A stretch of 64,000 bases of DNA from Pseudomonas gingeri (lineage in GTDB: Bacteria > Pseudomonadota > Gammaproteobacteria > Pseudomonadales > Pseudomonadaceae). The notes beneath the pieces are model-generated. The model was not told where the DNA came from. It saw only the letters and a program-made list of their open reading frames with translations, and did no database searches. Within the stretch, counting starts at the first letter, position 1; every line of letters starts with the position of its first letter. The DNA is taken from the NCBI RefSeq assembly GCF_013385425.1, contig NZ_JACAQA010000017.1, positions 1 through 64,000 on the forward strand, in the 5' to 3' direction. Of the stretch, positions 1 through 7,410 are shown one piece after another. The position numbers and the translations under genes are program-made.

Positions 1-44
1 AGCAGTTGGGGTTTTGTTTTTGTGGCGCCGGAAATCTCGCAAGA

Positions 45-300
45 CTCAAGGGCCTCTTCGCGGCGGTGCGGCGATCCGACAAGCCCGGCTCCTACAGTGT
101 GATGTCGTACACAAGATCGGTGAACGACGACGTACTGTAGGAGCCGGGCTTGCCCGCGAAGAGGCCGGTTCAGGCGCTGCAAGGCTTGCGGGCCTCATCG
201 CCGGCAAGCCAGCTCCCACAGGTCGGTGTTCCACCTCAGGGACATCGTCGTGCCTGGCTCTTGTAGGAGCTGGCTTGCCAGCGATGACGGCCGTATGAGC
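45..300. repeat. Cluster of REP-type palindromic repeats
   Basis: Four copies of a REP-like element alternate in orientation, near 45-98, 137-168, 191-222 and 259-290. All share a GTAGGAGC...GGCTTGCC core or its complement. The first copy is an expanded variant with about 16 extra bases between the GGCTTG and CCGCGAAGAGG parts. The cluster lies beyond the pst operon terminator, a typical place for Pseudomonas REPs. I see no gene in 1-373; the short reading frames there are made of repeat sequence. Confidence 0.85.
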
Positions 301-373
301 GATACAAGGCTCAAGGCCTCCTCGACAGCAACCCGCCCCCCATAGCCAGGCATGGCCACTAAATCCCAGGCAT

Positions 374-397
374 AAAAAAACCACCTCTGCAGGTGGT
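374..397 (-). terminator. Intrinsic terminator of the pst operon
   Basis: Read on the minus strand, a 7-bp stem (ACCACCT/AGGTGGT) is followed by seven T residues. It lies about 20 bases past the pstB stop codon, so the operon appears to end at pstB, with no phoU attached. Confidence 0.85.
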
Positions 398-416
398 CTC
401 TCTATTCGCGTCCGAA

Positions 417-1196
417 TCAGCCAAAGCGACCAGTAACGTAGTCTTCGGTCTGCTTTTTCTTCGGATTGGTGAAGATGGTGTCGCTCATCGCATGCTCGAT
501 CAGCTCACCCATGAACATGAACGCGGTGTAGTCCGATACCCGTGCCGCCTGCTGCATGTTGTGGGTCACGATGATGATGGTGTACTGCTCTTTCAGTTCA
601 GTGATCAACTGCTCGATGCGCCCGGTGGAAATCGGGTCAAGTGCGGAGGTCGGCTCATCCAGGAGCAAGACCTGTGGCCGCAAGGCGATCGTCCGCGCGA
701 TACACAGACGTTGCTGTTGACCGCCCGACAGGCCCTGTGCGCTTTGCTTGAGCTTATCCTTGACCTCATCCCACAGCGCGGCACCACTCAAGGCCTGCTC
801 GACACGCTCGTCCATCTCATGGCGGGATAGCTGCTCATGGTGACGCACGGCATAGGCCACGTTGTCGTAGATCGACATCGGAAACGGTACCGGCTTCTGG
901 AAGACCATGCCGACATGACTGCGCAGGCGGTTCATCGAGTAGCCCGGCGCGAGAATGTTCTCGCCGTTGAGCAGTACTTCGCCACGCGCCTCCTGCTTCG
1001 GATACATGGAGTAGATCCGGTTGAATACCCGCAGCAGTGTCGATTTACCGCAACCTGAAGGCCCGATGATCGCAGTGATGCGTTTCTCTGGAATATCCAT
1101 GTCGATGGACTTCAGTGAGCGCTGGTTGTTGTAAAAAAACTCCAGGCCACGAACGCGAATTTTGGTTTTTTCGTTGCCAAGGTCACGGCTATTCAT
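417..1196 (-). CDS. pstB: Phosphate ABC transporter ATP-binding protein PstB
   Basis: This is the ATPase that powers high-affinity phosphate import by the inner-membrane PstSCAB complex. The 259-residue protein has a Walker A motif GPSGCGKST near residues 45-53, the ABC signature LSGGQQQR near 157, Walker B LLLDEPTSALD near 178, and the H-loop VTHNM. Its length is normal for PstB. I start it at the ATG whose A overlaps the pstA stop codon (TGATG); a TTG one codon upstream is in frame but less likely. It is the last gene of pstS-pstC-pstA-pstB. Phosphate control by PhoB is expected from the family. Confidence 0.95.
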   Translation of the reverse strand: MNSRDLGNEKTKIRVRGLEFFYNNQRSLKSIDMDIPEKRITAIIGPSGCGKSTLLRVFNRIYSMYPKQEARGEVLLNGENILAPGYSMNRLRSHVGMVFQKPVPFPMSIYDNVAYAVRHHEQLSRHEMDERVEQALSGAALWDEVKDKLKQSAQGLSGGQQQRLCIARTIALRPQVLLLDEPTSALDPISTGRIEQLITELKEQYTIIIVTHNMQQAARVSDYTAFMFMGELIEHAMSDTIFTNPKKKQTEDYVTGRFG

Positions 1197-2068
1197 CAAG
1201 TCAACCTATTGCGCAAAAGGATCAAACGGGACAGAAGGCTGAGGATCAGTACGAACAAGGTCAGTACCAATGCGCCCGCCCAGGCCAGGGAATGCCAGTC
1301 CTCGAAAGGACTCATGGCGTACTGGAAGATCACCACGGGGACGCTGGCAATCGGCTTGAGCAGATTGCTGCTCCAGAACTGGTTGCCGAAAGCGGTAAAC
1401 AGCAGTGGTGCCGTTTCACCGGTGATCCTGGCCAGCGCCAGCAAGATACCGGTCAGCACACCGGCTTTCGCCGCGCGCAGGACGATTTGCAGCGTCAATT
1501 TCCACTGTGGGACACCCAATGCCAGAGCAGCCTCGCGCAAGGTGGTGGGTTGCAGTTGAAGCATCTCGTCGGTGGTCCTGACCACCACCGGAATCACCAG
1601 GAGCGCCAAGGCCAGGGCCCCGGCGATCGCGGAGAAACCGGACTGGTGATTGGTCAGCAGGTTCAATGGCAGGATCACCGCCGTGTAGACGAACAAGCCC
1701 AGCACAATCGACGGCGCCGAGAGCAGGATGTCGTTGATGAAACGAACGACGTTGCCCAGGCGCGAGTGACGGGCGAACTCCGCCAGCCAGATGCCCGCCA
1801 TCAAGCCGATCGGCGTGCCGATCAGCAGGGCGATCGCCGACATCAGGGCGCTGCCATAGAACGCGTTGGCCAGGCCGCCTTCCACACCCGGTGGCGGTGT
1901 CATCTGGGTGAAGAGGCGAAGATTGAGCGCCTGAAAGCCGTTGATGATCGTGGTCAGCAGGATCCACACCAACCAGACCAGGCCGAAGACCGTGGCGCCA
2001 CAACTGAGCACCATCGCCAACTGATTCTTGAAGGCACGGATTCGGTAGAGGCGTTCGTTACCGGTCAT
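1196..2068 (-). CDS. pstA: Phosphate ABC transporter permease PstA
   Basis: This is one of the two membrane subunits that form the phosphate channel. The 290-residue protein has about six hydrophobic segments and the permease EAA-type loop (REAALALGVPQWK, near residue 180) that contacts PstB. The start has a strong AAGGAGG ribosome site and overlaps the pstC stop by 4 bp (ATGA), which implies translational coupling. The length matches the E. coli-type PstA; as I recall, the PstA of the main P. aeruginosa pst operon is much longer. Confidence 0.94.
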   Translation of the reverse strand: MTGNERLYRIRAFKNQLAMVLSCGATVFGLVWLVWILLTTIINGFQALNLRLFTQMTPPPGVEGGLANAFYGSALMSAIALLIGTPIGLMAGIWLAEFARHSRLGNVVRFINDILLSAPSIVLGLFVYTAVILPLNLLTNHQSGFSAIAGALALALLVIPVVVRTTDEMLQLQPTTLREAALALGVPQWKLTLQIVLRAAKAGVLTGILLALARITGETAPLLFTAFGNQFWSSNLLKPIASVPVVIFQYAMSPFEDWHSLAWAGALVLTLFVLILSLLSRLILLRNRLT

Positions 2069-3060
2069 ACACCCTCCTTGCGTGAAAGCCGCATCAGCAG
2101 GAGTCGCGCCAGCGCCAATACGATAAAGGTGACGATAAACAGCAAGAAGCCCAGGGCAATCAGCGCCGAACGATGCAGGTCGGTATAGGCTTCGCTGAAC
2201 TCGTTGGCGATGACCGAAGCGATGGAGCTGCTTGGCATCAGCAAGGAGGCCGAGAACTGTTGAGCGTTACCCAGTACGAAAGTCACCGCCATGGTTTCGC
2301 CCAATGCCCGTCCCAGCCCGAGGAAAATGCCGCCGACCACCGCAGAGCGGGTGTAAGGCAGGACGATGTCCCAGACCACTTCCCAGGTAGTGCCGCCCAA
2401 CGCGTAAGCAGACTCTTTGAGTGGCGTGGGAACGCTACGAAACACTTCCTGCATGACCGAGGTGATGAAGGGCATGATCATGATTGCCAGGACGATGCCG
2501 GCGGTCAGCATGCCGATACCCAGGGGCGGCCCCTGAAACAGCGAACCGACCAAAGGCAGCGAACCCAGGTAATCGTTGATCCAGGGAGACAGATGTTCGG
2601 CCATGAACGGGCCGAATACGAACAGGCCCCACATGCCGTAGATGATCGATGGAATCCCCGCGAGCAATTCAACCGCCGAGGCGACGGGCATTCGTAGCCA
2701 AGGTGGTGCGACCTCTGTCAGAAAAATCGCAATGCCGAAGCTGACGGGAACCGCAATCAGCAACGCCAGGAAGGACGTCACCAGGGTGCCGTAAATCGGC
2801 ACCAGGGCACCAAAGTGGTTATTGACCGCATCCCACTCAGTGCTGGTAAGAAAACCGAAACCGAAGGTCTTGAGCGCAAGACTGCCGCCCCAGAGTGTCG
2901 ACGCTGCGATGCTTGCCAGGAGTAGCAGCACCAGCATCGCGGCGCCCATCATCGAGCGCTTGAACCAGAGATCATGACGATGATCGCGAGTCGCACGCGC
3001 ATCACTCGCCACTTCGCCAGCGTAAATGGTCATGGTCGGAGGTTGCACTATATCGTTCAT
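2065..3060 (-). CDS. pstC: Phosphate ABC transporter permease PstC
   Basis: This is the second channel subunit. It has 331 residues from the ATG at 3060, with a soluble N-terminus of about 45 residues, six or so membrane segments, a conserved GIPSIIYGMWGLFVF stretch and an EAA-like loop (KESAYALGGTTWEVV). A GTG at 3075 has a better-placed AAGGGG ribosome site, so the true start could be five codons upstream. It is separated from pstS by an intercistronic hairpin. Its size is E. coli-like rather than the long PstC form I recall from the main P. aeruginosa pst operon. Confidence 0.93.
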   Translation of the reverse strand: MNDIVQPPTMTIYAGEVASDARATRDHRHDLWFKRSMMGAAMLVLLLLASIAASTLWGGSLALKTFGFGFLTSTEWDAVNNHFGALVPIYGTLVTSFLALLIAVPVSFGIAIFLTEVAPPWLRMPVASAVELLAGIPSIIYGMWGLFVFGPFMAEHLSPWINDYLGSLPLVGSLFQGPPLGIGMLTAGIVLAIMIMPFITSVMQEVFRSVPTPLKESAYALGGTTWEVVWDIVLPYTRSAVVGGIFLGLGRALGETMAVTFVLGNAQQFSASLLMPSSSIASVIANEFSEAYTDLHRSALIALGFLLFIVTFIVLALARLLLMRLSRKEGV

Positions 3061-3082
3061 CAGAAGTCTGCTCACAAACAAA

Positions 3083-3118
3083 CCCCTTCACTCGACAAAG
3101 ACTGCTCGAGGAAGGGGT
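3083..3118 (-). terminator. Intercistronic hairpin between pstS and pstC
   Basis: On the minus strand a long imperfect stem (CCCCTTC...GAAGGGG, extended by CTCGA/TCGAG) is followed by a short T-rich run. Such hairpins between a binding-protein gene and its permease genes often stabilise the upstream message or cut read-through, so PstS is made in excess. That role is inferred from position and structure. Confidence 0.55.
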
Positions 3119-3136
3119 GTTTTAGCTATTGCTGGA

Positions 3137-4153
3137 TCAATGGGCGAAGTCAGACTTCCAATAACCTTCGATGCGCTTGACGAGGGAGTCAGGCAAAGCC
3201 ACATAGTCCAGCGCCGAGGCCTGTTGTTGGCCATTTTCCAGCGACCATTTGAAGAAGTTGAAGGCTGCCTGGCTCTGCTCGGCATTCTTCGGTTGTTTGT
3301 ACATGATGATCCAGGTGGTCGCCGTGATCGGCCATGCGCCATCGCCAGGAGCGTTGGTCATGATCAGGTTGAAGTCTTTGGCGTTGGCCCAGTCGGCGGT
3401 GTCGGCAGCCGCCGCAAACGCTTTGGCGTTAGGCTGGATGAACTTGCCGGCGGCGTTTTTCAGCTGTGCGTGAGTCATCTTGTTCTGCAGAGCGTAAGCG
3501 TACTCGACATAACCGATGGAGTTCTTGATCTGCTTCACATAGGCGGAGACACCTTCGTTGCCTTTGCCGCCGACGCCGACTGGCCAAGGCACGGTGGTAC
3601 CGAAGCCGATTTTGGATTTCCAGCCATCGCTCACTTTAGCGAGGTAGTTGGTGAAGTTGTACGAGGTACCCGAGCCGTCAGAACGGTGAACCACGGTGAT
3701 TTTACCGCCAGGCAGTTTCACGCCCGGGTTCAGGGCAACGATGGCCGGGTCGGTCCACTCGGTGATTTCACCCAGGAAGATTTTCGCCAGGGTTTCGCCG
3801 TCGAGCTTCAATTGGCCCGCTGCGACGCCGTCGATGTTCATCACCGGCACGATGCCGCCAATCACGCTAGGGAATTGACCCAGGCCGCCGGCCTTGAGGT
3901 CATCCGCCGACAGTGGGGCGTCGGAAGCGCCGAAGTCCACGGTCGCCGCCTTGATCTGGGCAATACCGCCACCCGAGCCGATCGACTGGTAGTTGATGCG
4001 ATTGCTGGAGTCTTTGCTGTAGTCCTGGGACCACTTGGACAGGACCGGATAGACAAAGCTGGAGCCAGCGCCGGTCACATCGGTCGCGTGAGCGACACCG
4101 CTCAGGCACAGAGAAGCCAGCAGGACAGACAGGCCTTTTTTAGTCAGCAACAT
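3137..4153 (-). CDS. pstS: Periplasmic phosphate-binding protein PstS
   Basis: This protein captures phosphate in the periplasm and delivers it to PstCA. It has 338 residues with a classic signal peptide ending near GVAHA. The mature part opens with TGAGSSF and carries the ligand loops SIGSGGG and RSDGSGTS, matching the E. coli PstS type. The ATG at 4153 has GAGGTG five bases upstream; an earlier in-frame TTG at 4165 lacks a ribosome site. It is the first gene of the operon. Confidence 0.95.
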   Translation of the reverse strand: MLLTKKGLSVLLASLCLSGVAHATDVTGAGSSFVYPVLSKWSQDYSKDSSNRINYQSIGSGGGIAQIKAATVDFGASDAPLSADDLKAGGLGQFPSVIGGIVPVMNIDGVAAGQLKLDGETLAKIFLGEITEWTDPAIVALNPGVKLPGGKITVVHRSDGSGTSYNFTNYLAKVSDGWKSKIGFGTTVPWPVGVGGKGNEGVSAYVKQIKNSIGYVEYAYALQNKMTHAQLKNAAGKFIQPNAKAFAAAADTADWANAKDFNLIMTNAPGDGAWPITATTWIIMYKQPKNAEQSQAAFNFFKWSLENGQQQASALDYVALPDSLVKRIEGYWKSDFAH

Positions 4154-4225
4154 CAAACACCTCAATGAAAGGGTTAAGTGGAGTGACCCACCTATAAAGA
4201 GACGTTACGATTTAATTCCTGAAAT

Positions 4226-4247
4226 ATTTCTGTCTGATGACTGTAGT
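4226..4247. promoter_or_regulatory. Possible Pho box upstream of pstS
   Basis: Two CTGT half-sites start 11 bp apart (4230 and 4241) within CTGTCTGATGACTGTAGT. This is the spacing of PhoB direct repeats, whose consensus is CTGTCAT-N4-CTGTCAT. Each repeat matches about 5 of 7 positions, and the better-scoring orientation faces away from pstS. It is a weak call resting on spacing and the operon's known PhoB control. Confidence 0.25.
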
Positions 4248-4338
4248 GTGATTTTTAGTAATATTTTGAAATGAAGAATCATTCATTTGTCTCGGTTCCC
4301 TTGGGCGCGTCAGGATGGACAGCGCCCTTTTCGAACCG

Positions 4339-6018
4339 TCAGACCCTGAAACGCTTGACCAGTAGTCCCAATTCCCGCGACAGCTGATCCAGCTCGACAC
4401 ACATTTCGTTGTTGCGCGTGGTGATGGCCTGGGTGTCGTTGATGTGCTGGCTGATTTGCGCCAGGCTCTGGTTCACCTCGGCGCCAATGCTCGACTGTTC
4501 TTCCGCGGCGGTCGCGATCTGGTTGTTCATGCCGTTGATCTCGGACACCGCATTGCTGACCTGGGCCAGGATCTGGCCGGTACCGTTGACCTTGGTCACT
4601 GCCAGCTCGCTGCCACCGAGGCTGCTCTGCATGGTGCTGACCGCCGCTCGGGCGCCTTGTTGCAGTTGAGTGATCTTGGCCTGGATTTCCTGGGTGCTTT
4701 GCTGGGTACGCTGGGCCAGCGAGCGGACTTCGTCGGCGACCACGGCAAACCCACGTCCCTGTTCTCCCGCGCGGGCGGCTTCGATGGCGGCGTTGAGGGC
4801 CAGCAGATTGGTTTGCTCGGCAATGCCGCGGATCACATCGAGGATGGAGCCGATGGACTCCACATCGCTGCCCAGGGTCTGGATATCCTGGGCGGCTTTT
4901 TCGATATCCCGCGCCAGACCGCCAATGGCATTGACGGTGTCGCTCACGTTGGTTTGCATGGCCTGGGCCTGCTCATCGGTATTGCGGGTCGCCTGGGCGG
5001 CATTCTGCGCCGACTCCGCCACGTTGTGGGTGGCCAGGGCCATCTGCTCCATGGCGTGGGTGACCTGCTCGGCGTCACGGGTCTGGCGTGTCAGCGCATC
5101 GGCGGCATGCTGGGCACTTTGCTTGAGTTGTTCGTTACGCTCCTGCAACTGCTGGGCGCAGCGGGCCAGCTCCAGCACCATATGGCGGATTTTTCCGGCG
5201 AACTGATTGAAGGCACTGGCCAGCTCGGCGGTTTCCTCATTGCCATCGATGGGCAGCTGACGGGTGAGGTCGCCGTCTTCGCTGGCCAAGTCCTGCAAGC
5301 TGCGGGTCAGCAGGCCGAGTGGTCTGACGATGCTGCGAGCGACATAGGCTGCGACGAGGCTGAGCACGATCAGCAGCACCCCCATGATGCCCCATTGCTT
5401 CCAGCGCAGGGCATCCATGGCCTGCTGCTGGTGTTGCGTTTGCGTGGCGATCAGGGCGTCCAGGCCGTCGACATAAAACCCGGCACCGACGATCCAGTTC
5501 CATTTGTCCAGGTAAATGGCGTAGGACAGCTTGGGGTAGGCGGTGTCGTCATTGCCCGGTTTGGGGAAGTAGTACGTGACGAAATCACCGCCGCGCTTGG
5601 CGGCACCGATCAGCTCTCGGATCAGGTAAGTGCCGTGGCTGTCTTTCAGGTCCCAGAAATTTTTCCCATCGTCCTTGCCGGCGGCCAGGAAAATCCTGTC
5701 GCCCTTGTCGTTGTAGCCGAAGAAATAACCGTCTTGCCCATAGTGAAGGTCGCGCAGTCGACGCTTGGCCTCTTCCTGGGTGGCGGGGCTCATGGCATCG
5801 GCCCCTTCATAAAGCGGCTTGATGGCGCTGTAGGCCAGATCGAGGTAATGCACCAGCTCGTCCTTGCGGGTTTTTATCAAGGTCTGGCGCGTCTCCTCGA
5901 TACTTCGCTCGCCCATGGCCTGCTGCTCGGAAAAGGCCAGCAGTTGAATAATCAAAGCCAGCAGGAGGGCAGGAATCACAGATAGCAGCAGAACCTTGTT
6001 GCGTATTTTCCACTTCAT
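4339..6018 (-). CDS. Methyl-accepting chemotaxis protein with Cache sensor domain
   Basis: This is a transmembrane chemoreceptor that binds a small ligand in the periplasm and controls CheA in the polar array. It has 559 residues. A first membrane segment near 10-28 is followed by a single Cache domain (DGYFFGYN near residue 98), a second membrane segment near 195-212, a HAMP region, and a signalling domain with the invariant hairpin-tip region EQTNLLALNAAIEAARAGEQ. There is no C-terminal receptor-docking pentapeptide. The Cache type resembles organic-acid receptors, but the ligand cannot be read from sequence. An in-frame TTG at 6042 is a less likely start. Confidence 0.93.
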   Translation of the reverse strand: MKWKIRNKVLLLSVIPALLLALIIQLLAFSEQQAMGERSIEETRQTLIKTRKDELVHYLDLAYSAIKPLYEGADAMSPATQEEAKRRLRDLHYGQDGYFFGYNDKGDRIFLAAGKDDGKNFWDLKDSHGTYLIRELIGAAKRGGDFVTYYFPKPGNDDTAYPKLSYAIYLDKWNWIVGAGFYVDGLDALIATQTQHQQQAMDALRWKQWGIMGVLLIVLSLVAAYVARSIVRPLGLLTRSLQDLASEDGDLTRQLPIDGNEETAELASAFNQFAGKIRHMVLELARCAQQLQERNEQLKQSAQHAADALTRQTRDAEQVTHAMEQMALATHNVAESAQNAAQATRNTDEQAQAMQTNVSDTVNAIGGLARDIEKAAQDIQTLGSDVESIGSILDVIRGIAEQTNLLALNAAIEAARAGEQGRGFAVVADEVRSLAQRTQQSTQEIQAKITQLQQGARAAVSTMQSSLGGSELAVTKVNGTGQILAQVSNAVSEINGMNNQIATAAEEQSSIGAEVNQSLAQISQHINDTQAITTRNNEMCVELDQLSRELGLLVKRFRV

Positions 6019-6059
6019 AGGAAATCCCGGGTCGAGGAGCAAGCTTGTTATGTTTTTTT

Positions 6060-6086
6060 ATATCGACTCACTGGCATGATTGTTCA
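6060..6086 (-). promoter_or_regulatory. Weak FliA-like promoter candidate for the MCP gene
   Basis: On the minus strand GTCGATAT (6060-6067) matches 6 of 8 bases of the FliA -10 box GCCGATAA. A TGAACAAT at the right distance matches only 4 of 8 of the -35. Many Pseudomonas MCP genes are FliA-controlled, but this match is marginal. It overlaps an inverted repeat at 6064-6099. Confidence 0.25.
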
Positions 6087-6106
6087 GCTCCGTGAGTCGG
6101 TTTTTT
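6064..6106 (+). other. Inverted repeat with T-run between divergent genes
   Basis: CGACTCAC at 6064-6071 and GTGAGTCG at 6092-6099 form a perfect 8-bp inverted repeat with a 20-base loop, followed on the plus strand by GTTTTTTC. It could be a terminator for an unseen plus-strand transcript or an operator shared by the divergent MCP and YedE-type genes. The sequence does not decide which. No further gene is evident in 6019-6219. Confidence 0.45.
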
Positions 6107-6219
6107 CAAGGAGAGTCGCTACTGTTGTGACCATATCCGCCCATGGGGGCCGAAACATTGACGCAGGTCGACTGCACTCACGACCATGCATACTCTCTTT
6201 ATTCAGCGGACGGGGCGAT

Positions 6220-6660
6220 ATGACTATCGACTGGCTTGACTTTACGCCGTGGTCGGCACTGGCTGGAGGCGCGCTGATCGGGCTGGCGGCGGCTCTGTTC
6301 ATCCTCGCCAACGGCCGTATTGCCGGCATCAGCGGCTTACTCGGCAGCCTGCTTCAGCGCGGCAGCGAAGGGTGGGGCGAGAAGGCCTTGTTTCTACTGG
6401 GTCTGCTGCTGGCGCCGTTGTTGTGGGGGGCGTTCCATGCGCTGCCGACGATCCGCTTCGAGACCGGAGTCCCCGGCTTGGTGCTGGCGGGCCTGCTGGT
6501 GGGATTGGGAACCCGTTATGGCTCGGGGTGCACCAGCGGGCACGGTGTGTGTGGCATTTCACGGCTGTCGCCACGCTCCATTGTGGCCACGCTGTGCTTC
6601 ATGGCCACGGGATTTGCCACGGTCCATGTTCTTCGCCATGTGTTGGGAGTCTGGCTATGA
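6220..6660 (+). CDS. YeeE/YedE family membrane protein, first half-module
   Basis: This is a 146-residue inner-membrane protein of the YeeE/YedE (sulfur-compound transport) family. It has about four hydrophobic segments and the family motif GSGCTSGHGVCGISRLSPRS near residues 97-116, whose conserved cysteines are thought to handle thiosulfate or sulfide sulfur. An upstream in-frame start at 6076 would add a non-hydrophobic leader, so I chose the ATG at 6220 after GGGGCG. It overlaps the next gene by 4 bp, and the two halves together make one YedE-like unit. The substrate is inferred from the family only. Confidence 0.85.
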   Translation: MTIDWLDFTPWSALAGGALIGLAAALFILANGRIAGISGLLGSLLQRGSEGWGEKALFLLGLLLAPLLWGAFHALPTIRFETGVPGLVLAGLLVGLGTRYGSGCTSGHGVCGISRLSPRSIVATLCFMATGFATVHVLRHVLGVWL

Positions 6661-7079
6661 CCAAGCTGACGGCTTTTTTGGGCGGTCTGATATTCGGCAT
6701 CGGCCTGCTGCTGGCCGGTATGGCCAACCCGGCCAAGGTGTTGGGGTTTCTTGATCTGGCGGGGGCCTGGGATCCTTCCCTGGGACTGGTCATGCTGGGG
6801 GCCGTGGTCGTGGCGGCCTTGCCATTCCGATGGGCCGGCAAACACAAGCACTCCCTGTTGGGAGCGCCCATGCAGATACCGCTCAAACGCGGGTTGGATG
6901 TCCGCCTGGTGGGCGGCAGCCTGCTGTTTGGCGTGGGCTGGGGAATCGCCGGCATCTGCCCGGGACCGGCGGTGGCGATTCTGCTGACCTGGCATTGGCA
7001 GGTCATCGTATTCGTGCTGGCCATGCTGGCCGGTATCCAGCTGTTTGCGCTGCTGGAAAAACGCCAGGTGGGTCGTTAA
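6657..7079 (+). CDS. YeeE/YedE family membrane protein, second half-module
   Basis: This is the 140-residue partner of the preceding gene, translationally coupled through ATGA. It has four hydrophobic segments, an N-terminal GGLIFGIGLLLAGMANPAKV signature and a C-terminal GICPGPA motif with one cysteine, as in the DUF6691/PmpB-type half of split YedE transporters. The pair probably forms a heteromeric sulfur-species channel. Such pairs often sit with persulfide-handling genes or an ArsR-type regulator, but none is visible here. Confidence 0.85.
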   Translation: MTKLTAFLGGLIFGIGLLLAGMANPAKVLGFLDLAGAWDPSLGLVMLGAVVVAALPFRWAGKHKHSLLGAPMQIPLKRGLDVRLVGGSLLFGVGWGIAGICPGPAVAILLTWHWQVIVFVLAMLAGIQLFALLEKRQVGR

Positions 7080-7410
7080 CGGGTTGCCTACTTGCCGTGG
7101 TCGATGCTGACAACCCTTCGTCCGAGTCTCAGGTTTTCGCGGCGCCTGACGATACCCTGTTGGAGACAACCGTAGAATCCGCTGCCGTGGGCTGAGGGTG
7201 TGTCTCAACTGGTTGATCAAGCCTCTATAGCTTTTGCCGCTACGCTTGGCAAAAGGTCGCTTTTTGCCTGGGATTTTGTACGATGCTGTAAAGTCGCTTG
7301 ATGGCAAAATGCTGTTAGTTATTATCTGCGCGCGAAGGTGGCAGGGAAGCTGAACCCGCTCTGGTGATTGCCCACGGGCTCATCTTCTATTTCCCATGAC
7401 AGGAATCTCG
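7080..7410. other. Intergenic region with one hairpin
   Basis: The 331-base gap upstream of the receiver-TPR gene holds a hairpin at 7231-7255 (CTTTTGCC / GGCAAAAG) but no clear T-run directly after it. I see no convincing ORF, and no promoter that I could defend. Confidence 0.4.
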
